64,000 nucleotides of DNA from Echiichthys vipera. Taxonomy: Eukaryota; Chordata; Actinopteri; Perciformes; Trachinidae. Position numbers and translations under genes: made by a program. Below the pieces are notes generated by a model. That model was not told where the DNA came from. It did not search any database and saw only the letters and a list, made by a program, of their open reading frames with translations. How positions within the stretch are numbered: the first letter of the stretch is position 1; the number at the start of each line of letters is the position of its first letter. Where the stretch lies: NCBI GenBank assembly GCA_963691815.1, contig OY829662.1, positions 19,250,276 to 19,314,275 on the forward strand, written 5' to 3'. This document shows, one piece after another, positions 22,081 through 33,695 of this stretch.

Positions 22081-25000
22081 AAATTACATTTATACACGAT
22101 TATTTTGAAATGACTATGATGTGAGGGAAACATAACACTGTTTTGATCGATATTATAAGATGGATAATGTTTTAATGAACTAAACAAAGTCTGAAAAGAG
22201 CACTGAATATATCTGCAAAACATTCATTCACTGTGTGATTCTCACTTGCTTTCCTACAGTATGTATGTGTCTAAGTATGTTTGTGCTTAACAATATTCTG
22301 TGCATTGTGCATGCTTATTTTAAAATCATCCGCTGAATGCTTTGCTTTTGTAGAAGGGGAAGCTAAAAAGTAAGACTTGCAGACATAACAAGAAGAGAGA
22401 AGGACATAAAAAGGCAGCCATACCTGGCAGTCAAGTTGCTGTCACTTTAAATTGAATTTAAGAGTTTTCATTTCAGTGGGTTTATGAAACTGCCATAGGT
22501 CATCCTCTTTCCTCTTTCCTCTTATCTATGTGAAGTGTTATATCTGTAATAGGTAACAGGATGACAACCAGATATTAACTTTGTTGAAATTGAAAAAGAT
22601 GTTTTTCTTCAAATGAAACATGGCACAAAGTCACCATCAATAACTTCTATGAATCCCTTCTTATTTATATACTGTATATTTGTTGAGTAAGATGTTACAC
22701 TCGTGCCTTTTCCGTCAAACCAGTGGGCTCTGGTGTGACTCACGGGACCTCAGATGTCAGAGTGAAACCTTGTCAACAGCAGCCTGGAGTTATAACAATG
22801 TACACACACTTTATTGTCGCCTCAAAAGGTGATATTACTACGGCGGTGCAGAATCAGGCGGCCAATAAGCGACTTTGTGTGCTTCGTAAAAGTCAGCAGA
22901 GACCGACGGGGAGGTGACTGAGCTTTTCTGTTCAATTTGTGCCTCTGTTAACCTGTTTGCCTGTGACTTCATGTCTCCTTGTCATCCCGTCATCCTGATT
23001 TCCTGAGGGCTGGTAGGAAGCCCAGCACGGGCACTGGATGACTGAAGTTGACAGTGGGGCCAAGCCCTGCATGTACCCAACATCCGGCTCATCTTCCCCC
23101 ACCTCCCTCTCTTCTTTACCCCCCCTGGATCCACATCCAGCTGCTGAATCACAGCTGAACAGCATGGCTGATGGGAGTTGACAGCCTGTCTGCCTGCCTG
23201 GCTGCCTGTGGACATTCTAAGTGTACTGACTTTCACATACTAATGTTGAGGTCAGGGGTCACATTGAAAGCATGCGACATGTGACTGCTGGGGTGAGCAG
23301 GCAAGCAGGGAAGGAGCACGGGCAAGTGTGCATGCATATATTCTCCTTGTAAACAACATATGCATAATTCAGGCCATCATCACTAGGAATCATGTACGCA
23401 CATACATTTACTCTTGAGTAGTTCAATTTTATGCTGCTTTATAGTTTTACTCTATACTGTTTAGAGGCAATTGTACTTTTAAAGCCACTATATGTATTTG
23501 GCAGCTAAATTTACCAGTGCAATATTGTTTTTTGGCATTTACAAGTTAATTAGCAGTAAATAGTGAAGACGCAGACAGGAAACGAGGGGAGTGGGAGGTG
23601 CAGCATGCAGCAAAGGCTCCATTACTGGTTATTTTACAGATTAAGATTTTGCCTACGTATAAGTCATGCCCGACAAGGTGTCCGTTATCAGGAATTACTT
23701 ACTGTCATCCATTAATTTCTGATACTGGATGCAGAGAAGGACATTATCTCGCTTATAATATGGTCCTCTCAAAGAAAGAGAAAAAACAATGAATTTGCAC
23801 AAGCAATTTCACATTAAACGCAAATATTACATGGCGATAAAGCGCCATTATTTTTGCTCAGAACGAGGTAGATTTCTGAGATTTCGCCTTGCCAAATACA
23901 GACATGAGGATTATAAAACAACAACACAGAAGCTCCTATTCGAGACGGCAAACTTTACAACTTTCAACCTTGACAATGACAGCGAATACTACATCCACTC
24001 CTTCCGTTCTTTCACAATAAAAGCCCTAGACTGCGTAACTGTTTAGCACATCGGTATGAATACGCATATTGGGTACGAATATTAGCATTTTCGTTTATTC
24101 ACCCCCGATGTGTAAAGGCCGTAAGGACTTTTTTCTAACTTTAGGCCAAAACTGTGGTTGCCGGCAGATATTGTAGAAATAAAATATTTTAATACTTGCA
24201 CAGTGCTTTGCTCAAGGGCAGAACAGTAGGATATATATATAACTGGCTAACAGAGGATTCTGAACCTGGGTGTTTAAACACTGAAGGAATTGAGTAGAAA
24301 GAGAAACAGGATGTGTGTGTGAGGCTTCATGTGGTGATGAAGCTTGAGTACGTGATGTGGAGTGACACGTAGCGTTTTATGTGAAGGTGCTGTAGTGGCA
24401 GCACCCATCGGAGAGCCTGACACCCCGCTGAACATGAGATGTCTGATTTAAGAAGCTCTAACTGGGCTGGCAGAGGAGGATGATGAGGGCTTGCCGCCAG
24501 AACACACTTAACACTTATCTCTTTCCCAGCTGCCCTGTATAATGTTATCTTGATTTTCAATTTGCACTAAGGCCATCTGAATATCTCTAAGACTATAACT
24601 TCCCTTAAAGTGTTCATTTGTATCATGTGATTCAATGGAAAGCAGCCAAAGAACTGGTTATAGATATATATCCTTTTTCCCACCCTATCAAACAATGACA
24701 GATTTGCTTAGCTTGTTCCAACACTTGAAACTGAAACTATGAATCTGTGATGAAGCAGTTGTGCTAGTTTCCTTTGCTCTTGAATATTTGTGTTATTTAG
24801 TGACGGCATACTGAAAAGAAAGAGTTTCTCGCAGCCCCTTTTTTCATGCTCTGATTTGTTTCGTTTTGATAACGACAGTCGGGATGATTACTGGTTTTGG
24901 TCGCATCTAAAATTGTACATAAAAGCTATTGGAACTATGAATGGCAGCAAACGTTGGCAGCAGCTCTCCCTAAATGCTCCTGCTGTCACCGCGATGGCTA

Positions 25001-25326
25001 GACGAAATGTTAAATGTTAAATCTAAAGATCTAAATGTCTCTTCTTGAAACCGCAGCTCTGGCAAATCGTTTAGTCACATGTTCCTCTTTTTGGTTCCCG
25101 ACTATGAGTCATTGTTGTCTGAACACTGAAGGTCACTGTTTCTGTTTGGTTTGTGTTTGGGATCTATTTTCAGTAACTCCTGTCCCTTTTTACCTAAGTG
25201 CACTTGCAATGTCCGTCTCTTCTTATCCATTAAGAGGGTCGCCCGCTGTGATTTCACCGCTGATCAATTTAATGGTTAAAACATTGTGGAGTTCTCAGAG
25301 ATGAAAGAAAAATATGCTTACCTGCT
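22081..25326. other. Long non-coding stretch, some repeat-like parts
   Basis: No gene is supported. Bases 23555-24110 contain the word GTGGGAGGTGCAGCATGCAG, familiar from dispersed fish repeats, and an 85-codon frame (23789-24046) rich in Lys, Arg, Phe and Tyr without a known domain. This could be an unrecognised DNA element. Bases 24330-24580 are unique and moderately GC-rich. The remainder is plain AT-rich sequence. Confidence 0.5.
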
Positions 25327-25660
25327 TTAAAGGACCCATATTTTCCTAATTATCAGGTTCATACTTGTAATTTGGGATTCTACTAGACCATGTTTACATG
25401 CTGTAATGTCAAAAAACACATTATTGTTTTCATACAGTCTGTCTGAATAGACCTGTGTCCACCCTCTGTGTCAGTGCTCCGTTTAGCGCCTGTCTATTTT
25501 AGCCCAGTCTGCTCCGATTGGTCAGCATTTCCAGGTTTGTGACGGCACTGTACGGGCTGTTAGCATTTATATATATAAATAGTATTCATATAGCACGTCA
25601 GCCTGCTTTATAATAAAAAGAGACATGGAAATCTCACTTTTTATAATATGGTTCCTTTAA
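25327..25660. mobile_element. TTAA-class MITE, complete
   Basis: The left end TTAAAGGACCCATATTTTCC and the right end ATAATATGGTTCCTTTAA are imperfect inverted repeats. TTAA at 25327-25330 and 25657-25660 marks the target duplication. Internal words TTCATACTTGTAATTTGGG, CATGTTTACATGCTGTAATG, CTGTCTGAATAGACCTGT and AGTCTGCTCCGATTGGTCAG belong to an abundant percomorph MITE with consensus ends TTAAAGGGACCCATATTATG. It is 334 bases with no coding potential. The TTAA duplication fits Kolobok or piggyBac type transposases. Confidence 0.85.
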
Positions 25661-26146
25661 TAGAAACATTGATTGGCTGCATGACTTTTCTTGTCTTATT
25701 AACAACATCTCATTTTAGCCTTTGATAATTGTGGTGATTTTCCTCCTTCTCATCCTGCACATGTAAAAAAAAAAGTAATAATTTGTGGCAGCCAATGTAC
25801 ATGAACAGATGCTCACTTTCTCCAGCATGTCCACTCAGTAGAAAAATCACCCGTCAGAGTGATTTATCCCGCTGCCTTTCAGCCCGATGGCTTGTGTGTT
25901 GTTGTGTTGTAATTAAAAATGACACCTGGCGCAGATTTTCTTATTATTTTTTTACACATGCTGGCGATTTGGTTTTGGTTGCTTACCAACCACCTGTGCT
26001 AAATACGGAGACACGTTTAACGCTCAGCCCTCGGCCTGGCTGAGGCGCTTATTTGCATCGGCCCTCCAGGTTGCTTTTATTTGACTTTATTTTAACAAAC
26101 CGCAACGACAAAAAAAACAACCTATTCTGTGTTTCATACATACTTT
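25661..26146. other. Unique segment, nothing seen
   Basis: The open frame at 25783-26043 has no recognisable domain. No repeat was identified. Confidence 0.6.
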
Positions 26147-26340
26147 GGGGCAACAGTAGCTCAGTCGTGTCGACTTGGGAACCGGAGGGTCACCGGTCCA
26201 GGTCACCGAACGAGTGTACTGAGTGTGGACCGGTAGCTGGAGTGTCAGTTCATGTCCTGACGGAGTGCCCTTGAGCTGGACACAACCCCCACCTGCTCAG
26301 AGCACCTGTCAGCAGGGCAGCCCCCTGGCACTGTTGGAAT
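26147..26340 (+). mobile_element. tRNA-derived SINE, 3'-truncated
   Basis: Starts GGGGCAACAGTAGCTCAGTC, with the A-box-like TAGCTCAGT, and continues GGGAACCGGAGGGTCACC, a decayed B box and GTGTGGACCGG. Downstream GGAGTGCCCTTGAGC, CCCACCTGCTCAGAGC and GGCAGCCCCCTGGCACTG follow the order of the fuller copy at 55187-55500. The 3' tail is absent. It is a diverged, inactive copy. Confidence 0.8.
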
Positions 26341-28234
26341 GGTTGACTGAAAATCTGCGAAGGTTCTCCTCTTAATTCTCTGAAGGAGAGACAGTTAATA
26401 AATGAATCCAATGTGCGAGAGCTTAATGTTAAATGATGTCAGTGAAGCTGTGGAGATGAGATGTGACCTCGGCTGTAATGGTGTCGGTGACCAGATGGAT
26501 CATAATGAATCTGAAGCTTTGAAGAGGAGCAGATCCATGGCTCAGCTTCAGCATGGAGATGAAGGGTTTCAGAGAGAGAGTGTGTGTGTGTGTTGGGGTT
26601 GATGACCATTATCAAAGTATAATGAACAACCTGTGAGACCAGAAGAGTGATTAGGTACACGTCGAATTGTTTTTGTGTGGGATGTTTTGCTCCTGAACCT
26701 GACCAAAAAAAAAGATAGCTGTTTTCAATATTTTAGAGCCTCCAAAAATGTCACAAAAAATACATTTTCCACCCTTCTTTACAGGAGCCAAGCTGCCCCT
26801 GACTCTCCTGTTGTTCACATCCTGTACTGAGGTTGTGCTCAGGCAAACAGTGCTTGGAGAGTGAGTGGATGCATGCACGCTGTTTGGGTTTGAATCGTGT
26901 TATTGCTGGACTGTGAATCACAGTGAACCTGAAGTATGAGGAACAACAAACTCAAGAGTTTATGTAAGCAGCCAAAATCCTCACATGAATGAAAACATGT
27001 TCCTGTTCTGCCATCGGTGAACAATACTGAGTTAAAATTGTGATCATTTCAATGTGCAGGGAGGGTTGAATGGTCGGAATTCCTCACATCAGCACAATGT
27101 AGATTGACTGAGATAAGACGGCAGACACAGAAATTGGCGGTAAATTTGCTGCACGTTGAAACTGCTGACATCTGTGGAGCCAAAACAGACGTATAAATGC
27201 TCTGCAGCTACAGTTCTGTTCACAGTGTGCCCTGTGTCATTCATTTTACATTAGACACTTTGTCATTATCTTCCATAAGATTAGATCCAGGAGATTTGGT
27301 GTAACTGAGGAAGTTTTTATGAGTTTCACTGTGACTCTTTTGGCTGGGACAGCTGCTTTAATAACACTTTATCAGCACATGCTGATGTGGAAACCCATAG
27401 AGCACAATGTGAGATACAGTCACATATCTTCCTGGGATAGGGAAATATCGACTTGCCAGCAGTCGACAGTCACCGCAGGCAACAAGATAGGCAGAGTTGC
27501 TTATTTACAGTATGGTTTATAGTAAGTGTAAGTGTATAGTAGAGTGTCTGTTGCTTGGCTTGTCTCGAAGCATTTGCAGTCTATAAGTGATTTTAATGGG
27601 ACAAAGCTGTTGTCTTGTATCAGTGTGTACCTTTTCCTACACATTGTTCTGTTTTTTTTTTGTTCTGCTCTTACTGGTTGCCAGGGAACAGTATCAGATG
27701 AACTCTGTGTCTTATCTTGTCACACTCCTAATTTCCTGTGGACCGACTATCCCCTGTGGCTGCTGTTCCCGTGACGATGGAGATGAAGAAGAAGGGAGGG
27801 GTGGGTGACAGCGCGACTCCTGCTAAGACAACAGTGCAGTCACACCGGGTGGAGAGGTCTGTAATGACTGGGTAAACAAATATGGAACATATGGATCCCT
27901 CCATTGCCAGGGACAGCGCCACCTCCTCAACAAATACATCTCACATTTTACAGGGAGGTTCATCAGGACAAAAGGATGCATTTTTGGCCATTTTAGAGAG
28001 GCCTTAGCAAAAAAAAAATGCAGGTTTTCACAGAGCCACAACTACTCAGGCACAGCGCTGAAATACCCGCTCCTCAACAGTGCAGCAAACGCAGCATGTC
28101 TTTTGTTATTGTCAGGGATTTTTTAAACGGGTGGGTGAGGGCCATATCACTCTGTCTCACTGGAGCTGCACTCTGAATACTATTTACACCTCCGTATAAG
28201 ATAGATGGCCAAGGCAATTTAAAATCCAGACAGA
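26341..28234. other. Unique non-coding stretch, no gene seen
   Basis: Holds short (GT)n and poly-T patches. Open frames of 60-80 codons lack domain signals. Confidence 0.65.
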
Positions 28235-28263
28235 GATAGATAGATAGATAGATAGATAGATAG
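28235..28263 (+). repeat. (TAGA)n microsatellite
   Basis: Seven uninterrupted TAGA tetranucleotides. Confidence 0.95.
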
Positions 28264-28896
28264 CAGAGGCTGTTGTCGGAGGCCAGAGTGAGCGAAGAGT
28301 TTGGTGATAAAAGCAGAGTAATGGTGTTCCAGCTGCGGGGCCCTCCTCTGGATCAGCAGCAGGGAGTCCTGAATGAAATCCATCTAGTTAAGTCGGATAT
28401 TCTCACACTTTTCTCAGGAAGATTGTGGGAAAGCTGCAGGCTGGATAATCATGTACTGAAGGTAATAAAGCATTTTTACGGTTCTTGCTCTTCAGTATCT
28501 TTGCTTATTTATACTTTTACTCAACACATTTCAGAAGGGAATATGTTCATCAGCGGGCAATAGGCTCAATCCCCATTCTTCTCATTCAACGACAGTGACT
28601 TAACAGACATTTATTTAAATGGCAATCTTCAAGATTTTTTCTTTAACTTTAGTTTAGTTTAGATTTTGCATACAAAACACAAGTATAACTTCGACAATGT
28701 AATGCCTTGTTCTAGATTATGTGATTCGGTGGCAAATGGGCTCTTCACGATGCTACAACAATAAATTGCTTGTTACACCTTCTAGTCTTGGAGGAGAATC
28801 CCTGAAAAATTCATGTTGTAGCCCACCCTCCACATACATTGTCCAGTTGTTTTAGATTGGTATGATGGTCCCCACAAATTATACTCATTTGCCTTT
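28264..28896. other. Unique segment, nothing supported
   Basis: An open frame at 28273-28563 includes a GC-richer piece (28320-28400), but there is no splice context or domain I recognise. Confidence 0.55.
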
Positions 28897-28995
28897 GGGG
28901 CGGTTGGTGGCTGAGTGGTTAGAGCAGCCGCCCCATGTAAAGAGGCTGAAGGTCCTCGGGGCAGCGTGTCTGCATGACCCCCCCCCCCCCCCCCC
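28897..28995 (+). mobile_element. tRNA-derived SINE head (second family) plus C18 run
   Basis: GGGGCGGTTGGTGGCTGAGTGG then TTAGAGCAGCCGCCCC and AGAGGCTGAAGGTCCTCGG resemble a tRNA-headed fish SINE (GGCGGCCGGTGGCNCAGTGGTTAGAGCAG). TGGCTGAGTGG is an A-box-like word. The B box is destroyed and an 18-base C run (28978-28995) replaces the rest. The same family occurs inverted at 58530-58613. Confidence 0.65.
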
Positions 28996-29410
28996 TGTCC
29001 TTTATAATATAGGCTTAGTGTAAAGTAGAAAATTAGACAAAATTTCCTTTAACAGCAAATAAAAAATCCTAACTCTTGTTTTAATAGACACAATGACATC
29101 TTTATCTGAATAGATACTAGTAGTGGTGACATCTTTATTTCATGATGCTTGCCAGGAATTTCTATGTTGCGTCCCCGTCCAAGAATCTCCTCCTAGACGA
29201 TTTTATATATCTGTAATGGTAATCCGATACATTACACTACAACATGATAAATAACACTCTAAATGGGCCATGTTCCATAATAAATGAGAGCAACTATGCA
29301 TTATTCTGATCAAGACAGCAGGTAAACTTGAAGGACGTGGTATCACCAGTGAATGTGGCTCAGAAACTGTGAATTCTTGTTAATTGTTTGTGGTGTTCCT
29401 GCACTTACTT
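28996..29410. other. Unique segment, nothing seen
   Basis: AT-rich, without recognisable features. Confidence 0.6.
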
Positions 29411-29706
29411 AAAGGGATAGTTTGGATTTTTTTAAATCAAAGCCCGAAGAAAAAACGTGTTTTAGCCACCTTTTTAAAAGAAAAAAATCAATAATATCAG
29501 TTCAAGTGTACGCTAGAATATTTTCACATTTTTACCTTGCTGCCAAAAACACTTTCCAACAGGGACTGAAGCTGTTATACCGCTGTCAAAGCCACCAGAC
29601 TGTTATGACAAAAACAATCATTTTACCTTGTAGAATACGGAAGTTAGTTTCTACCGCTAAGTACCTCATACAACTCCACTTTAAAATATCAAAACAGTCC
29701 CTTTAA
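29411..29706. mobile_element. TTAA-class MITE, same family as 7155
   Basis: Left end TTAAAGGGATAGTTTGGATT and right end ATCAAAACAGTCCCTTTAA are inverted repeats with TTAA at both outer edges. The interior has GTGTTTTAGCCACCT, TTTTTACCTTGCTGCC, CAAAGCCACCAGACTGTT and GTACCTCATACAACTCCACTT, the order of the common percomorph MITE but with the second half of the core deleted. The 94-codon frame across it is incidental. Confidence 0.85.
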
Positions 29707-31109
29707 GTAAAGACTGAAAATATTTACTTCACCACTGATTACTCCACTGACACTGAAACGATCAAATTGTACGTGCACGTGAACACACACACGTTGAATT
29801 AATGCATGCTGAAGTATTAGCTCTTGGCGTGACCCGCCTTGTGATTTGACTGTTAGCGTGCTCTGTGTTAAAAAGCATTTATATGCAGAGCATATTCTTC
29901 CACTGAAGTGCTCCTGAGTATCATATAAACACTCAACTCGTGTTTTTTTTCTTGAAAGGCATCTCTTCTTGATTGTGGAGAGCCTGACTAATCTTTCAAA
30001 CCTTGATTGGCACTTTTCGATTTCAAATGAGCAGGGAACAAGTAATCTTTAAAAGCTAAGCGAGCACAATTTCTTTTATACCAGCTACGTTTTTTTATTA
30101 TCAATTTAAGCGGTCCAGTGCATCGGTTTGTAATTGTTCCTCCAGCGCTCTGATGTCAGGTCCTGGAGATGTATGGCCTCGCTGTCTGTCTGTGGGCTGA
30201 CGCTATTGCCTGATTAAGATCTGTTACAGCGCACACAAAACAGCAATTCAATTAGTCAAGCTCTATTCCCATGATAACCAGTGAACTGTACATGAAAGCA
30301 GGCCGGCCCATGTACTATGAAGCACCCTGGGATTAAATATGAACAATCAATCCCTTTTTCAAACTAATTGCTATTTTTTTCTATCTTCGTTTCTCCTTAC
30401 GCCACTTAAATGGAAAATTACATCAGCAGGCATCATCCAGCATTTACATTCCCATGTTTTTATTTATGAGTGTGTGTTTGCAGAAGCATGTTAATAGCGC
30501 TCAGTCAAAATGTAAAGGACTGCTGGGTAATGTTCCATCCTCTATCCTATATTTTCCATCTTTAACACCTCAATGCTGATATAACAATTACTCAATGTGT
30601 GTCTCATACATGAGGAAACAGCTTACGTCTGTGAACAGGTTTAGTCAATCATGACAGCTTGTGTGGGATTGGCAAATTTAGGCTTATTATACCACATACT
30701 GTATATACATTATGCATTCTCTTCACATGCAGAATCACACTTTCAGCCGTGTTTCTGCATATGCATTTACATGCTACCCCCCTCATGACCCCTATTGGTG
30801 TTTCCCCTTATAGCTCCCATTGCGATCTGCACCGCCATTATCAACACATCCTGCATTATGGTGTGTGTGTGTGAGGAAAGTTGCCATTTGGAACGAAATG
30901 AGCAACTAAGGTTTTGTTTTATACAGAAAAACCTCACTTCATTACATATTCAAAATATAAGATTGCTTCATCTCGTGATTTTAGTGAATTTTGCCTGTAA
31001 TGTCATTTTAATGGGCTGGGAGTGTAATTCAATGGGACAATTCAAATAAAGGATCGCTGTTATTTCCTTAAAATCACTGCTTGGGAATGTAATTATCCAC
31101 ACCACCTAT
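29707..31109. other. Unique non-coding stretch, candidate regulatory block
   Basis: No gene or repeat. Bases 30110-30460 look like a conserved non-coding element: GATTAAGATCTG, CAATTCAATTAGTC, CCATGATAACC and CAAACTAATTGC are spaced through AT-rich yet non-repetitive DNA. This is appearance only. Confidence 0.5.
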
Positions 31110-31545
31110 TGGTTTTTCATATTTTTCGACTCTGTGGTGAGGCAGGCAAAGATGAGACTGTTTCACCTCAGACGCCTCGGGAAATTCTTGGTAGCTCCTC
31201 AAAAACTGAAGAATCTCTATTCCTGCACCATGGAGAGCTTCCTGATGGGGAACATCACAGTTTTGGTATAGAAACCGCACTGAACAGGACCGCAAGGCCC
31301 TGTAAAGTGTGTTTCATTCAACTGAACATGCAATAGGCGTTGCTCTACCCTGCCTAAAGGATATTTACACCAGGTGCTGCAAGAATAAGGCTGGGTGAAT
31401 CATTAAAGAGCCCAACCACCAAGGTAACAGTCTTTTATTCTTGAAGTCAGGAAGAAGGTATTGGGAATATCACACCAGCACTGAGAGGTGCAGGAAAAGC
31501 TTCTACCCCCAGGCTTCTTGGATCCTAAATTAGAACACTACCTTA
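31110..31545 (+). pseudogene. LINE reverse-transcriptase C-terminus relic
   Basis: From 31137 the forward frame reads RQAKMRLFHLRRLGKFLVAP, then CTMESFLMGNITVLV and a TAG. This matches the fish LINE segment K-A-x-Q-R-L-x-x-L-R-x-L-R-x-F ... ESVL..ITVW. After frame changes come GPVKCVSFN-like remnants and, at 31440-31530, GRRYWEYHTSTERCRKSFYP, which is the C-terminal LPSGRRYRxxxxxTxRxxxSFFP block. Order and spacing fit a single RT C-terminal region broken by stops and indels. No 5' half remains. Confidence 0.75.
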
Positions 31546-32858
31546 TCCGGTTTTCAGGTGCAACAACAACTTAGGTCTGTGTTGAACAAATACAGTGAAG
31601 TTCCTATTGTTACAGGCGAGCTCTCCTCTCAACCCTTGTCTCACGCTCTCGGCTGTAGCTTCCAGACAGACTCCCTGACAGGTCCTGATATGCAGCCTGC
31701 TAGATATCTGACATCTGGTGAGTGGAAAATCAAGGCTAAAGTTGCGGAGTGGAAACTTAAGAGACCCTTCAGCCATTGATTAAAAGTTGGTGGTTCCTTT
31801 TTTCCATTTAAGTGCAATACGTATGATACAAAGACAGTTTTACTGTTATCACATAACGAGGAAAGAGACCCAAGATGCAAAGATACAAGAAAAATCTATT
31901 AAAGTCTGAATTATTTTTACCCAGAAAATGAGCATCTCCTGGCACTTCCTGTGTTGTTGTCCCCTTCTCTGAGCCTCATTTTACACAAGGATCATTTTCA
32001 TTGAATGTATGTAAAGGAGTGAGCTTGAAATATGCACATGATCCATTTATAGTGCAACCATTTCAACCTAGTTTCATGGCCTATCAACCCCTGATAGTTG
32101 CACAAAGCTAGTTATTGCTTTGTCTATAATTAATTCATACAAATCAGATATCTGTAGAATTGTCCAAAACAGCTTGAAGATGGGACATAGGTGGTTTATA
32201 ACACACCTCCTGTTGTATAAGCAACACTCCCAGAAACAGCACATTATCATGCTGACATTATAAAGATGTCAATTCAGACTGGATTGTTACTATCACATGC
32301 GGGGACAGTGTGGTAAATCGCTCTGGATCTTTTGTTTTCCTGTTATGTTTTTCTGGGTATACATAACAAGATTTAAATTATACATGACGCTGTTGATTGA
32401 CACCCCCCCTTTAGTTGCAGCAGGGCCTTAAATGGAGAAAAGTGATTCCACAGACGTCCTCTGCCTCCTCCTGCAGACAATGTGATAGGACTCTTTAATT
32501 GTCTCATTCAGATAACATGTCACGCAGGGCTGAGATCGTGTGGTGACATCTGCTCATCATCTGCCCAGCGCCTCTTCACACTTTCAGTCCAGGCATCTGA
32601 TTGCCTCTTGGTGCCCCTCTTGTCTAGCCGTTGTTCATTCTCACCTTCTATCTGTATCCACGTCCCTCATTCTGGCACCCACTTTTCTTTTCACACTCCC
32701 TGTCCTCCTCCGCTGCCACTCTCACTGTTTAAATTTCAACCTCACTTTTCATCTTCTCTCCATATGAATGTATCGCTGCAGCCCTGTTATTACTCACTCC
32801 TCACTTTTTCTCTCCACCTTCGGATTTTGACCGGCTGATTATTCAGTAGGATTCTGCT

Positions 32859-32859
<1 letters not shown>
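31546..32859. other. Unique non-coding stretch, no gene seen
   Basis: A 118-codon frame at 32482-32838 is Ser/Leu/Pro-rich because of a CT-rich patch, and it has no recognised domain. Confidence 0.6.
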
Positions 32860-32890
<31 letters not shown>

Positions 32891-32891
32891 G
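32860..32891 (+). repeat. (TTG)n microsatellite
   Basis: About ten uninterrupted TTG units. Confidence 0.95.
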
Positions 32892-33288
32892 ATCAACACA
32901 GTGGCTCTATAGCCTCACAGTGAAGCTCCTTGAAGGATAATTACAGTTCATTCAGAATCAGAAAAACATTGTTGGCCATTGCACAGCAGTGGAAATTTGT
33001 CTTTGACGAGGCTCACAGAATAGATAAGATAGGTTAAAGATACGTACAAAGACATAAACACATCAAATGTAGTAAGCTATACCACACACACAAAACTAAA
33101 AACACTTGCTGTATGGTATAGGTCAGTCAAATCCTTAATATTTATTGATACGGTTGATTGCCATTGGAATACATTATTTCTTTACTATGTCTGTCCTTGC
33201 TAATGGTACCCTGTAATAGTGGCCAGATGGGAGGAGTTGAAATAAACGGTGGAGTGGATGAGAGGGATTGTGTATGATTTAATTGTGT
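32892..33288. other. Unique segment, nothing seen
   Basis: AT-rich. No feature was recognised. Confidence 0.6.
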
Positions 33289-33406
33289 GGGGGCGGCAGT
33301 AGCTCAGTCCATAGGCGTCTTGGCTGGGAAGCGGATGGTCGCTAGCTCGAGTCCCTGTGTGGACCATGAATGGAGCGTGGACTGGTGGCGGGAGAGGTGC
33401 CGGTCC
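33289..33406 (+). mobile_element. tRNA-derived SINE, 5' part only
   Basis: GGGGGCGGCAGTAGCTCAGT, CCATAGGCGTCTTGGCTGGG, CGAGTCCCTGTGTGGACC and GAGCGTGGACTGGTGGCGGG follow the SINE at 55187 closely. The A-box TAGCTCAGTCCATAGG is intact and the B box is decayed to AGCTCGAGTCC. The copy stops abruptly where the minus-strand LINE fragment begins. Confidence 0.85.
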
Positions 33407-33695
33407 ATCTTTAATGACATTTGACAGTTTGGATTTGTCTTTAGCAGATAAAAAGGTGTATCAGGATGTGATGTTGTAGGTCAGGACCGACTCAATTAGT
33501 AATTTGTAAACAGCTGTTAAAACTTTTTTGCTTACATTAAAATTCCTAAGCTTTCTTCGCAGGAAAAGGCACTGTTGAGCTTTTTTGAAAATGTAACTGC
33601 TGTGGTCAGAAAAGGACAGTCCCCTGTCCACCTCAATACCCAGGTATCCGAAGCGCTCCACCTGCTCCACTATCTGCCCTCCTGCCCACTATAAG
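33407..33695 (-). pseudogene. LINE reverse-transcriptase C-terminal fragment
   Basis: The minus strand encodes WAGGQIVEQVERFGYLGIEV, then DRGLSFSDHSSYIFKKAQQ, next LRRKLRNFNVSKKVLTAVYK and LLIESVLTYNITS, followed after a stop by SAKDKSKLSNVIK. It matches fish LINE RTs just downstream of the catalytic palm (V-E-x-V..YLGxxID..L-x-F-x-x-H..Y-I-x-K-K-A-x-Q-R-L-x-x-L-R-K-L..F-x-V..ESVLTxxI). About 70 codons are uninterrupted. Both the catalytic domain upstream and the GRR-type end downstream are missing, the latter cut at the SINE junction. Confidence 0.85.

Noticed and set aside
28273..28563. Possible exon in a GC-richer 96-codon frame
   Set aside because: No domain or convincing splice sites, and the frame runs on into AT-rich DNA.
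29422..29706. 94-codon open frame
   Set aside because: It lies wholly inside a MITE and ends at its terminal repeat.
32482..32838. 118-codon open frame
   Set aside because: Ser/Leu/Pro-rich translation of a CT-rich patch, no domain, no splice context.
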